Below are positions 9,181-17,663 of a DNA stretch of 64,000 nucleotides, piece after piece (the first letter of the stretch is position 1; every line of letters begins with the position of its first letter). The translations under genes were made by a program, and so were the position numbers. The notes beneath the pieces are model-generated. The model searched no databases, was not told where the DNA came from, and saw only the letters and a program-made list of their open reading frames with translations. Origin of the DNA: Actinomycetes bacterium (GTDB lineage Bacteria > Actinomycetota > Coriobacteriia > Coriobacteriales > Atopobiaceae); the NCBI GenBank assembly GCA_029546925.1, contig JAKPQM010000023.1, positions 1-64,000 of the forward strand, given 5' to 3'.

Positions 9181-10590
9181 ATGGCAGACAACAAGCAGAT
9201 CGCAGCCGATGTGCTCGCCGCTGTCGGCGGCAAGGAGAATGTGCGCTCGGTGCAGCATTGCATGACGCGCCTGCGCTTCAATCTGGTGGATGCGTCGGTG
9301 GTGGACGATGAGGCTGTCAAGGGCGTTCGAGGCGCTATGGGCGTTGCCAAACAGGGTGGCCAGTACCAAGTAGTTATCGGCACCAACGTTCCGGAGGTCT
9401 ACAACGAGATCATCTCGCTCGCCGGCCTTGCCGCCGAGGAGGCTGTCGACGAGAACCTCGATGCTGTCGGCGAGAAGGCCCCATTCACTCCCAAGGCAGT
9501 GCTCGATAACGTTCTCAACTATCTCTCCGGCTCGGTCGTCCCGCTCATCCCCGTGCTCGTGGGCGGCGCTCTGTTCAAGACGCTCGCGGCCGTTTTCGGA
9601 CCCACGCTCTTGAATCTTGTTCCCGAAGACTCGCATTTCATCTTCCTCTGCAACATGGTCTACAACGCAGCCTTCTACTTCATGCCCATCATCGCGGGAT
9701 TTGCGGCCGCACAGAAGCTCGGCACAAACGGCTTCCTCGGCGCATTCATGGGCGCCATCCTCATCGAGCCGAGCTTCGTCGCATTGCAGGGTGTCGAGGG
9801 GGCGGGCTTCTCGGTCTACGGTATCCCCGCACCTATCAACGGATATGCTCAGACCCTTATCCCCGTCCTGCTCTGCGTGGCTGCGATGGCCCCCATCAAC
9901 AAGTTCCTCAATTCCAAGATGCCGGCCAGCGTACGTACGATCTTCGCACCGTTCATCACCATGGTCATCATGATGCCGATCGCCATGTGCCTTCTCGCAC
10001 CTCTCGGCGACTATATCGGCAAGGGTATCTCCGGCTTCTTCTTCTGGCTTGCGGGCACCCCGCTCGGCTTTTTGGCTGTCACGGTCATCGCCGCCCTCTG
10101 GCCCGCGCTGGTCATGACCGGCATGCACGTGGGTATGGCCGCGATCGCGCTCGCTGACTATGCCTCTACCGGTACCGATACCATGCTGCTTCTTGCCGCT
10201 ACCGTCCAGGCATTCACCGTCTCCGGTGTTGCACTTGCCGTCTGGCTGCGTATGAGGGATCCCGAGCAGAAGAACCTCACTCTGGGCTATTTCATCACCC
10301 AGTTCGTGGGCGGTGTCGGCGAGCCTCTGCTCTATGGTGTGTTCCTGCGCTACAAGCGTCCTTGGATCGCCTCGATAATCGGCGGTGCCGCCTCCGGCCT
10401 CTATGCTGCATTCACCGGCGTGGTTCTCTACACCCCCGTCCAAGGCATCTTCTCGCCCCTGTCTTTCCTCGGCGGTGATACGGCGAACATGATCAACGGC
10501 TGCATCGCAATCGCGATCGGTATGATCGTATCCTTCGCGGTGGCATGGTTCACTGCCCTCACCCCCGCGCAGATGGAGGGCAAGGAGTAG
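9181..10590 (+). CDS. PTS EIIBC, beta-glucoside type
   Basis: A 469-residue membrane permease. The EIIB domain (residues 1-~85) has the phosphocysteine C27 in QHCMTRLRF. The EIIC domain (~105-465) has about ten membrane helices and the substrate-loop motif FVGGVGEPLLYG, the counterpart of GITEPAIYG. It imports and phosphorylates a glycoside. There is no EIIA domain, so a separate EIIA is needed, probably the one at 1251. GGGGAAG precedes the start. Its place between an intracellular rhamnosidase and an esterase suggests a rhamnosyl-glucoside (for example a rutinose-like sugar) as substrate; this is inference. Confidence 0.92.
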   Translation: MADNKQIAADVLAAVGGKENVRSVQHCMTRLRFNLVDASVVDDEAVKGVRGAMGVAKQGGQYQVVIGTNVPEVYNEIISLAGLAAEEAVDENLDAVGEKAPFTPKAVLDNVLNYLSGSVVPLIPVLVGGALFKTLAAVFGPTLLNLVPEDSHFIFLCNMVYNAAFYFMPIIAGFAAAQKLGTNGFLGAFMGAILIEPSFVALQGVEGAGFSVYGIPAPINGYAQTLIPVLLCVAAMAPINKFLNSKMPASVRTIFAPFITMVIMMPIAMCLLAPLGDYIGKGISGFFFWLAGTPLGFLAVTVIAALWPALVMTGMHVGMAAIALADYASTGTDTMLLLAATVQAFTVSGVALAVWLRMRDPEQKNLTLGYFITQFVGGVGEPLLYGVFLRYKRPWIASIIGGAASGLYAAFTGVVLYTPVQGIFSPLSFLGGDTANMINGCIAIAIGMIVSFAVAWFTALTPAQMEGKE

Positions 10591-10621
10591 GTGCGCGGAT
10601 AGATAGCTGCCCTTCCTTTCG

Positions 10622-10665
10622 AGCGGACCGCCATTCATAGCACTGGATGGCGGTCCGCTTTCCTT
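10622..10665 (+). terminator. Rho-independent terminator after PTS EIIBC
   Basis: A perfect 13-bp stem (AGCGGACCGCCAT / ATGGCGGTCCGCT, arms 10622-10634 and 10647-10659) with a 12-nt loop is followed by TTCCTT. It lies 31 bp after the EIIBC stop. Confidence 0.85.
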
Positions 10666-10735
10666 AAACAACGCCATAGTGCGCGCTCGTATACGTCGGA
10701 GCGGATCAAGTACATCGAACAAGATAGGAGAAGTC

Positions 10736-12466
10736 ATGAGAAAGCACACGCTTATGTCCCGCAGGGGTTTTCTGGCAGGTCTGGGTGCCGTATCTGCAGC
10801 TGTCCTTGCCGCCTGCTCGCGCAATGGGGATGGCAACGCTCCTGCCGTCCAGCCGTCGACCGAACCTTTTGATAAGCTCGTCGAGGTTGAGGGCAACTTT
10901 GCCTACAACGCTATCGAAGACGGGGCGGAGCTGCACCACTCCAATCTCCTCTCGCCCAACTACTACGTGTTCGCCGGTGCCAAGGACGCCGACGGTGCTG
11001 CCGAGCTCGTGGGCCAGCTGGGTCTGGCGCAGAGCATCGAGGCCTACGTGGGCGCCGTCACCGTGGTGAACCCCGCAGACGGCGGGGCGTACACCGCCGC
11101 AGACGTCGACGCCTTCATCGAGCTTGCCGCCTCTGCCGGTCCCGCCAGCAATGTCAAGGTCATCGGTGTGGACGAGGGGGCCGACTTCGTGCTGGGCGCC
11201 TTGGCTCCCAAGCTGTATTTCGTGGCCGGCATCATGACCTTCGGCGGTACCGATGCCGATGCCGCCGGCGTGCCCTTCGTGCCCGCCTATCTCTGCAACG
11301 CCCCGCAGGCTGCTGTTGACGCGATCATTGCTGCGAACGGCGCTGTGAAGGTTGGCGAAGACATCTACGTGAACGCCGACGATCCCCTGAAACGTGTGGT
11401 CGTGGCCGGCGACGCCGACATCGCTACGGCTTTCGCCAGCTGCTGGGAGCAGATATTCTCCAAGAATTACCGTCAGCACAACGAGAGGACCGAGTTCTAC
11501 ATGGCCAACATCGCCGAGCTGACCGACCCCTATCCGCTCTACAGCATCCCCGACTTCTCGCAGTTCGATTACGTGGAGAATTACTACGCCGAGGTCGAGG
11601 GTTTGGAAGGTTCCTACACGTGGTTCGAATACGTGCCGACGAGGCTTGCCGATGCCGCCGAGGGCAGCGTGCCGCTGATCGTGACCTTGCACGGCAACCT
11701 CAACGATACCCGCGTGCAGGCCGAGTCGAGCGGCTGGCTGGAGCTCGCGCTGCAGGAGGATCTCATCGTAGTAGCTCCCGAATGGCAGGATGTGGTATAC
11801 GAATCCGGCTCCGACGAGCCGCTGCCCAACTTCTTCGGCTGCGACGGTCTGCAGGACGATCGCATCATCACCTGGCTTGACATGATCAAGAAGAAGTATC
11901 CGCAGATCGATGGGCATCGCGTGTATGTTACCGGCCTCTCCGCCGGCTCAAGCGCCTCCGAACTCTATGGCGTCAAGTATGCCGATACGTTTGCTGCTGT
12001 GGGCGGCGTTTCCGGCCCCGGTATCGACAAGGAGGAGATCGCCGAGCTGGCTGCCGACTGGAATGGCCCTGCCGTGCCCTTCGTCTATCTTTGCGGCGAC
12101 CACGATTTCTTCGGCATGATTCCCGTGGATCTCTCCAGCCCCTATGCCTTCCCCGTGGACGAGGGCGTGACCATCGCGCAGGTCGATCCGCGCGTGCCCA
12201 TCTTCCCGCTCATCCAAGCCTATCAGAGGATCAACGGCCTTACGGTCTCCGAGGACATGGACATGTCGCTCAACGAGTGGTATGGCATCGCTTTCGACGA
12301 GACCAACGATATCATGCTCGGTGAGAAATCGGCTCAGGAGGGCGTGCTCAACGGTGCCGATGGCACGCCGATCATGAAGCTCGTGGCGATCAAGGACCAA
12401 GCGCACTGGAACTGGAAGCCCGAGGCGGCCTATCTCTGGGAGTTCTTCAAGGGCTTCACGAGATAA
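10736..12466 (+). CDS. Tat-exported lipoprotein esterase (PHB-depolymerase/feruloyl-esterase-like)
   Basis: A 576-residue protein. The signal peptide has twin arginines (R9-R10 in SRRGFLAG) and a lipobox ending at C27 (VLAAC), so it is exported and lipid-anchored. Residues ~40-260 form a domain without a clear family. Residues ~310-576 are an alpha/beta hydrolase with nucleophile S402 (GLSAGSS), an acid in CGDHD (D455 or D457) and H557 (DQAHWNW), as in LpqC/PHB-depolymerase-type esterases. The start at 10736 follows AGGAG. It could remove acyl or phenolic groups from glycosides outside the cell before PTS uptake. The substrate is not evident. Confidence 0.85.
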   Translation: MRKHTLMSRRGFLAGLGAVSAAVLAACSRNGDGNAPAVQPSTEPFDKLVEVEGNFAYNAIEDGAELHHSNLLSPNYYVFAGAKDADGAAELVGQLGLAQSIEAYVGAVTVVNPADGGAYTAADVDAFIELAASAGPASNVKVIGVDEGADFVLGALAPKLYFVAGIMTFGGTDADAAGVPFVPAYLCNAPQAAVDAIIAANGAVKVGEDIYVNADDPLKRVVVAGDADIATAFASCWEQIFSKNYRQHNERTEFYMANIAELTDPYPLYSIPDFSQFDYVENYYAEVEGLEGSYTWFEYVPTRLADAAEGSVPLIVTLHGNLNDTRVQAESSGWLELALQEDLIVVAPEWQDVVYESGSDEPLPNFFGCDGLQDDRIITWLDMIKKKYPQIDGHRVYVTGLSAGSSASELYGVKYADTFAAVGGVSGPGIDKEEIAELAADWNGPAVPFVYLCGDHDFFGMIPVDLSSPYAFPVDEGVTIAQVDPRVPIFPLIQAYQRINGLTVSEDMDMSLNEWYGIAFDETNDIMLGEKSAQEGVLNGADGTPIMKLVAIKDQAHWNWKPEAAYLWEFFKGFTR

Positions 12467-12521
12467 GCTCTGCAATGTCTCTCGAAGCGCGCGACGGGTA
12501 CCCCCAATGCCAGTACCTTAA

Positions 12522-12558
12522 GAGGGCGGCATCGGGGGCGGACCGGGCCCTCCGTTTT
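12522..12558 (+). terminator. Possible terminator after the esterase
   Basis: A 6-bp GAGGGC/GCCCTC stem (12522-12527 and 12547-12552) with a GC-rich loop is followed by CGTTTT, 55 bp downstream of the esterase stop. It is modest as a terminator. Confidence 0.4.
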
Positions 12559-12614
12559 ACCACACAATCCTGCAGGTCGAATATGGTGCAAGCGTCTGAC
12601 CTGCGATGCTTGAA

Positions 12615-12650
12615 ATCCACCACACAAAGGGGGTGGTTTATGTGGTGGAT
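12615..12650. repeat. Perfect 10-bp hairpin in the esterase/AraC intergenic region
   Basis: The arms ATCCACCACA (12615-12624) and TGTGGTGGAT (12641-12650) are perfect complements, with extra A-T pairs inside. It lies between the convergent esterase (+) and AraC (-) units, beyond the small reading frame at 12638. There is no U-tract on either strand, so its role is open. Confidence 0.5.
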
Positions 12651-12838
12651 TCGGGCTCCTCGGCCGCGAGGTTGTGGTCATGGGAGCCGGTGTGGGCTTC
12701 GACCAGATCCTGCGTGATCTGCCCCTCTCGCAGATAGGCCGCAGCTCCATGGATCGCTGCCATCTGCTGTGGAATCGGGTCGCGGCTCTTAAGAAGGGCT
12801 TGCCGTGCGGAGCTGATCCCGGGGAGAAAGCACCGCAT
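12638..12838 (-). CDS. Possible small protein overlapping the AraC stop
   Basis: A 66-codon reading frame whose ATG (12838) overlaps the AraC stop codon as ATGA, with GGAAGGGTG just upstream, so it would be translationally coupled. The product has a plausible helix (PQQMAAIHGAAAYLREGQ) and an acidic tail. I do not recognise a family. Its end runs into the hairpin at 12615-12650. It may be chance, because high-GC DNA gives many such frames. Confidence 0.3.
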   Translation of the reverse strand: MRCFLPGISSARQALLKSRDPIPQQMAAIHGAAAYLREGQITQDLVEAHTGSHDHNLAAEEPESTT

Positions 12839-13704
12839 CACCCTTCCAGCACCAGCTCGGGCGTCGACTGGCGATACGCGCGCGGACTCTGCCCCACCAT
12901 CTTGGAGAAACGGTACGAGAAGTTGCTCTCGGAGTTGAAGCCCACTTGGGCTGCGATCGCGGCGCTCGTGAGCGTGGTCTCGGCAAGCAGGGCCTTGGCG
13001 CGCGTGATGCGCCTGCGCAGCAGATAGTCATGGGGCGTGGTATCCATTTGGCGTTTGAAAAGCCGGATGAGGTGGCTGGGGCTCACCGACGCGACGCGCG
13101 CCAAGTCCTCGAGGGTTATCCGTTCGGCGAAGTGAGCTCCGATATGGGCGCATGCGATCGCCACGGGATCCTCATCTGAATTCGAGGCAGGCTGGGCGTG
13201 CGCGATCAACAGCTCCGCCATGATGGCGTGGACGGCGACGCCTGTGCGGGCGCGCACCTCGACCGTCTCGTAGCCGAGATGGTCGAGCAGGGTGGAGAAA
13301 TGCGGCTGCACACGCGAGAGGGGCAGCTCGATGGGGGAGAGGCGCGGAAGGCCGAGCCTCTTGGCGACCTGCTCGACGCCGCTTCCATCCACGTGTGCCC
13401 AGAGGTGGTACCAATGGTTGCGCTCCGGCGCCGTGCCGTAGCTCTGGGGCATGCGGCAGTCCATGAGAAGCGCCTGTCCCTTGGTGAGCGTAACCGTCTG
13501 CCCGCCCTGCTGCACGAGCCCGGCTCCTCCCAGCGTGTAGAACACGATGTAGCTCATCTTGTCCGAACGCGCCGTGGAGAACTGATTGCGTGCATAGAAG
13601 TCGCCCACCTCGCTGCAGAAGAAGGGCTGTGAAGCTTCGGCGGTGCTTGGGGTGGCGATGATCCAGCGGCTGCGGTCCTCGACATCCATCGTGTAGCTGA
13701 GCAT
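12838..13704 (-). CDS. AraC-family transcriptional regulator
   Basis: A 288-residue regulator. The N-terminal cupin segment (residues ~20-150; FYTLGGAGLVQQGGQ, MPQSYGTAPERNHWYHLW) would bind a sugar. The C-terminal double HTH spans the last ~100 residues (LARVASVSPSHLIRLFKRQM and VGFNSESNFSYRFSKMVG). The start at 13704 is preceded by AAAGGAA. It sits between the esterase/PTS genes and rhaB, so control of rhamnose use is likely. It is 37 bp downstream of the AAA/DUF4143 gene on the same strand, so the two may be co-transcribed. Confidence 0.92.
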   Translation of the reverse strand: MLSYTMDVEDRSRWIIATPSTAEASQPFFCSEVGDFYARNQFSTARSDKMSYIVFYTLGGAGLVQQGGQTVTLTKGQALLMDCRMPQSYGTAPERNHWYHLWAHVDGSGVEQVAKRLGLPRLSPIELPLSRVQPHFSTLLDHLGYETVEVRARTGVAVHAIMAELLIAHAQPASNSDEDPVAIACAHIGAHFAERITLEDLARVASVSPSHLIRLFKRQMDTTPHDYLLRRRITRAKALLAETTLTSAAIAAQVGFNSESNFSYRFSKMVGQSPRAYRQSTPELVLEG

Positions 13705-13741
13705 GGCGGGTTCCTTTCTGCGGTGTGCTGCCCGAAAGCAC

Positions 13742-14920
13742 CTACTCGAACAAGGGCACTTCGTCGCGCAGGAATGTCTCCACGGGCGTGTTGGCGTCGC
13801 CCACGACCATGGGGCGGGCATAGGGATAGAGCTTTCGGAATTCTGCCATGCCATCTGTGGATTTCACGCGCCCGCTCTTCACCTCGAGGGCGACGAGCGC
13901 GTCACCTTTCTTGAGCACGAAGTCGACTTCCTTGTCTCCAGCCCGCCACCAGCAGACCTCGAAACGCTCGCGATCCTTGCGGGCGAGCAGGCGTGCGCCA
14001 ACCGCAGATTCCACAAGATGCCCGCGATTATCGGGAATGCCGAGCAGACGTTCCCGAGCTTCGCTCCATGTAGCTGACATGAGTGCGGGGTCGTATGCGA
14101 GGAGACGGGGGGAGCTCGCGCGGGCGTTGATGTCCTTCGCACCGTATTTCTGGAGTCCCGTAAGGAGCCCCGCCTGCGAAAGAAGCTCCAAGTAATGGGC
14201 GAGCGTGGCTGTGTTGCCCCTGTCATCCAGCTGACCTAGCATTTTGCGGTACGAGAGCTCCTGTGCGGAGTACTGTGCCCCGAGGATGAAGAGGTTCCTG
14301 AGCAAAGCGGGTTTGCGAATCTCCTCCATCTGCAGGACGTCGCGCGAGAGCGTTGCCTCGATGATGGAATCGCGCATGTATTCGAGCCAGCGCTCCTCGT
14401 CATCTTTGAGTGCAGCGCCGCCAGGGTATCCGCCGAAGAGCAGATAGTCTTCCATGCTGTACCCGAATGCGGTCTCCATCTCTGCGAGAGACCAGTGGCT
14501 GGAGCGTATGACCTCGTATCGACCTGCCAGAGATTCCGAGTACCCTTTTTGGAGAAGGAGGGATGAAGAACCAGTGAGCACTACGAGAAGAGGGACGTCG
14601 TTCCAGCTGTCCTCATCCCAGAGGCGCTTTACGAGATCGGCCCAGCCTTTGATCTTCTGAACTTCATCGAGGACGAGGATGGCCCTGCCGTTCATGCGGG
14701 CAAGATCGCGTGCCTGCGACCACTCCGATTCCAGCCACGAGGCGGGTGGGACCATGAGTCCGTCGGCGGTGGCGTAGCGGCTGCTCACGCAGGCGAACTG
14801 CAGGGCCTGTTTGACTGCGGTGGTCTTTCCTGTTTGGCGGGGTCCGCTGACGATCTGTATGAACCTGCGCGGCTCGAGGAGCCTTCTTTCGACCGTTTCT
14901 GATGATTCCCTGCGATACAT
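13742..14920 (-). CDS. AAA_14/DUF4143 ATPase
   Basis: A 392-residue ATP-binding protein. Walker A is GPRQTGKT (residues 26-33) and Walker B is ILVLDEVQK (D85). The C-terminal DUF4143 half carries a PD-(D/E)xK-like pattern DKEVDFVLKKGDALVALEVK, suggesting a nuclease-like fold. The family is common as single copies in gut bacteria, and its role is not settled; mobile or toxin-related functions have been proposed. GCAGGAGG precedes the start. A perfect palindrome sits upstream at 14969. A decayed relative lies at 56840-57291. Confidence 0.9.
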   Translation of the reverse strand: MYRRESSETVERRLLEPRRFIQIVSGPRQTGKTTAVKQALQFACVSSRYATADGLMVPPASWLESEWSQARDLARMNGRAILVLDEVQKIKGWADLVKRLWDEDSWNDVPLLVVLTGSSSLLLQKGYSESLAGRYEVIRSSHWSLAEMETAFGYSMEDYLLFGGYPGGAALKDDEERWLEYMRDSIIEATLSRDVLQMEEIRKPALLRNLFILGAQYSAQELSYRKMLGQLDDRGNTATLAHYLELLSQAGLLTGLQKYGAKDINARASSPRLLAYDPALMSATWSEARERLLGIPDNRGHLVESAVGARLLARKDRERFEVCWWRAGDKEVDFVLKKGDALVALEVKSGRVKSTDGMAEFRKLYPYARPMVVGDANTPVETFLRDEVPLFE

Positions 14921-14968
14921 TACCGCCTCCTGCCCTTCTTCTCACGAGATTATGTTAGCAAATTTGAG

Positions 14969-15000
14969 AGCTATATCTATCAAAAATAATAGATATAGCT
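14969..15000. promoter_or_regulatory. Perfect AT-rich palindrome upstream of the ATPase gene
   Basis: The arms AGCTATATCTAT (14969-14980) and ATAGATATAGCT (14989-15000) are perfectly complementary over 12 bp, separated by CAAAAATA. It lies 49 bp before the ATPase start in a strikingly AT-rich stretch, between the divergent ATPase and rhaB genes. It could be an operator for a dimeric repressor or a transcript hairpin. Confidence 0.5.
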
Positions 15001-15198
15001 TGTAAAAATGTCTTTTCGTAGAGCTTAGCCTCTGCGAGATGGAGCATGGGTGTCAAAGCGAGTCTCTCCGGCTTTCATTCTGCAGATTATGCGCAGTTTT
15101 CGAAAGTGCATGCGTGTTGAAGATATGGTACAGCGCAACTTAACAGCGTATTTTTAATACAAGATACGTTTCCATCGAATGCGCGGAAAGGACATGCC

Positions 15199-16629
15199 AT
15201 GCAGAAGTGCCATCTCGCCATCGACATCGGCGCATCGAGCGGGCGGCACATCGTGGGGCGGGTCGTTGACGGGCGTATGGAGCTCACCGAGGTCTATCGC
15301 TTCGAGAATGGTCTCACGCGGCACGGCGGGCATCTTGTGTGGGACATCGACACGCTGGCCGAGAACGTCATCGCCGGCTTGGCCGCCGCGCACGAACAGG
15401 GATTCACGCCTGCCACCATCGGCATCGATACCTGGGCCGTGGACTACGTGCTGCTCGACGAGAACGACGAGCGCACCGGAGATTGCGTGGGCTATCGTGA
15501 TTCCCGCACCGACGGTATGCGCGACGCGCTGGAGCTCTCCGGCATCCTCTCCTTTGAGGAGCACTATGGGCGCACGGGCATCCAGTACCAGCAGTTCAAC
15601 ACAGCCTATCAGCTCTGCGCGCTCTCGCGTGACGATCGCGGGCAGCTCGAGGCTGCACGCAGCTTCCTCATGGTGCCCGACTATCTCAACTGGGTGCTCT
15701 GCGGTGTGAAGGCAAACGAATACACCAATGCATCGACGACCGCGCTTGTGAATGCCCTGACGGGCGATTGGGACGAAGAGCTCATCGCCCGCCTCAACCT
15801 GCCGCGCGGCATCTTCCAGGATATCCGCATGCCGGGAGCGGCACTCGGTCGCCTGCGGCCCGATATTGTCGACCGCGTTGGATTCAACGCCGAGGTCGTG
15901 CTCGTGGCAAGCCACGATACCGGCTCCGCTTGGCTTGCCGTGCCCGCACGCGACGAGAGGGCGGTGTACCTCTCGAGCGGCACATGGAGCCTCATGGGCG
16001 TCGAGCTGCACGAGCCGATCTGCACCATCCAGAGTGCCGGTCTGAATTTCACCAACGAGGGCGGATACGAGAAGCGCTTCCGCTATCTCAAGAACATCAT
16101 GGGCCTCTGGATGATCCAGAACGTGCGCAAGGAGCTCGGCGCTCAGAGCGGCGAGGCTCCCAGCTGGGGAGATCTTGTCGCTGCGGCGGAGGATGCGCGT
16201 GCGGCGGGCTTCTCCTGCGTGGTCGATGCCGACGATCCCGCATTTCTCGCTCCTGCGAGCATGCTTGCGGCGCTTCGCGAGGTGGCCGCCCAAGCCGGCC
16301 GGCAGGTTCCCCAGACGATGGGGGAGTACGCGCTTACCGTATACGACTCTCTCGCGGCCGATTACGCGCGTACGGTCGCCCAGCTGCGTGAGCAGACCGG
16401 CGTCGGCTACACGAGCATCAACATCGTGGGAGGCGGCTCGGCCAACGCCTATCTCAACCAGGCAACGGCCGACATCTGCGGGCTCACCGTTTTCGCCGGT
16501 CCCACCGAGGGCACGGCGCTGGGCAACCTCATGGTGCAGTTCATCTATTCGGGGAAGTACGCGAGCCTGGAGGATGCCCGCGCGGCTATTCGGGCGAGCT
16601 TCGATATCGAGGAATACCAGCCTAGGTAA
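15199..16629 (+). CDS. rhaB: Rhamnulokinase
   Basis: A 476-residue FGGY-family kinase that phosphorylates L-rhamnulose at O1. The N-terminal motif LAIDIGASSGRHIVG with GGHLVWDID is diagnostic of RhaB rather than xylulose or glycerol kinases. IGIDTWAVDYVLLD, GYRDSRTDG and YLSSGTWSLMGVE are further RhaB signatures, and NIVGGGSANAYLNQ is the C-terminal nucleotide-binding loop. Length agrees with E. coli RhaB (489). GAAAGGA lies upstream of the start. The aldolase gene follows 35 bp later, giving a rha operon. Confidence 0.96.
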   Translation: MQKCHLAIDIGASSGRHIVGRVVDGRMELTEVYRFENGLTRHGGHLVWDIDTLAENVIAGLAAAHEQGFTPATIGIDTWAVDYVLLDENDERTGDCVGYRDSRTDGMRDALELSGILSFEEHYGRTGIQYQQFNTAYQLCALSRDDRGQLEAARSFLMVPDYLNWVLCGVKANEYTNASTTALVNALTGDWDEELIARLNLPRGIFQDIRMPGAALGRLRPDIVDRVGFNAEVVLVASHDTGSAWLAVPARDERAVYLSSGTWSLMGVELHEPICTIQSAGLNFTNEGGYEKRFRYLKNIMGLWMIQNVRKELGAQSGEAPSWGDLVAAAEDARAAGFSCVVDADDPAFLAPASMLAALREVAAQAGRQVPQTMGEYALTVYDSLAADYARTVAQLREQTGVGYTSINIVGGGSANAYLNQATADICGLTVFAGPTEGTALGNLMVQFIYSGKYASLEDARAAIRASFDIEEYQPR

Positions 16630-16664
16630 AGCTGATGTCAGACAACGACGAAAGGGAGTTCATC

Positions 16665-17495
16665 ATGGCGATCGAGGATCTGGGATTTGTACAGGGTTTC
16701 TGCCGTCTGTGCACCGATGGCTGGCTGCAGGGTTGGCACGAGCGCAATGGAGGCAACCTCACCTACCGCATGACGGATGAGGAGGTCGAGGCGGCGCGGC
16801 CCTTCTTCGCTTCTGAGCCGCGGCCGTGGGTCGAGATGGGCGTCGCGGGCGAGAACCTGGCCGGCGCGTATTTCCTCTCCACCGGATCCGGCAAGTACAT
16901 GCGCAACGTGGCCGAGGATCCGGCCCACAACATCGGCATCGTCGAGATCAACGAGAGGGGCACCGCCTACCGTATCGTGTGGGGCCTGCTCGACGGCGCA
17001 AAGCCCACGAGCGAATTCCCCAGCCATTTCATGAACCACAGCGTCCGCGTGGCAGCTACGGACGGCGCTGATCGCGTCATCTACCACGCCCACACCCCCG
17101 GTATCATCGAGATGAGCTTCATCGTGCCCTTGACTCCCCGCGATTTCACGCGACGCCTGTGGCAGATGATGACCGAGTGCGTGGTCGTATTCCCTGCCGG
17201 AGTCGGTGTGGTTTCCTGGATGGTGCCGGGAGGACCGGCCATCGCCGAGGCGACGAGCAAGCTCATGGCCACCTACTCCACCGCTGTCTGGGCGCACCAT
17301 GGCCTCTTCGCGGCAGGTCCCGACTTCGACACCACCTTCGGTTTGGCGCATACGGTCGAGAAGGCCGCGCAGCTCTACGTTGCCGCCCGCGCAGCAAACG
17401 GCGGCTCCGAGGATTGGCTCAACAAGATCGAAGATGCCGGGCTCGTCCAAACCTGCAAGGACTTCGGTATCGTCATCAACCGGGATTTCATCTGA
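16665..17495 (+). CDS. rhaD: Rhamnulose-1-phosphate aldolase
   Basis: A 276-residue class II aldolase that splits L-rhamnulose 1-phosphate into DHAP and L-lactaldehyde. With the start at 16665 the numbering equals that of E. coli RhaD: E117 (SEFPSH), zinc ligands H141 and H143 (IYHAHTPG), E171 and H212 (AHHGLF). This supports the start; AAGGGAG precedes it, whereas the in-frame ATG at 16635 has no better site. It is 35 bp after rhaB. Confidence 0.95.
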   Translation: MAIEDLGFVQGFCRLCTDGWLQGWHERNGGNLTYRMTDEEVEAARPFFASEPRPWVEMGVAGENLAGAYFLSTGSGKYMRNVAEDPAHNIGIVEINERGTAYRIVWGLLDGAKPTSEFPSHFMNHSVRVAATDGADRVIYHAHTPGIIEMSFIVPLTPRDFTRRLWQMMTECVVVFPAGVGVVSWMVPGGPAIAEATSKLMATYSTAVWAHHGLFAAGPDFDTTFGLAHTVEKAAQLYVAARAANGGSEDWLNKIEDAGLVQTCKDFGIVINRDFI

Positions 17496-17663
17496 TTTCC
17501 CGGCCGGCTCGGCCAGAAGGGCTTATCTCGGCGGCAAATTTACGCACCAAGCGAGATGTGCAGCAGAAAAGCCCGGCTGGCGATCTGAGACGGATGCATC
17601 GTGCGTACATCGATCGGGGTGCGCCCAACACTGCGGATCCCGAACCAGAGAAAGGACACCACC

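Noticed and set aside
9118-10896. A 592-codon minus-strand frame
   Set aside because: It is antisense to the PTS EIIBC gene, whose motifs are clear; the frame has a charged, repetitive composition without any fold pattern.
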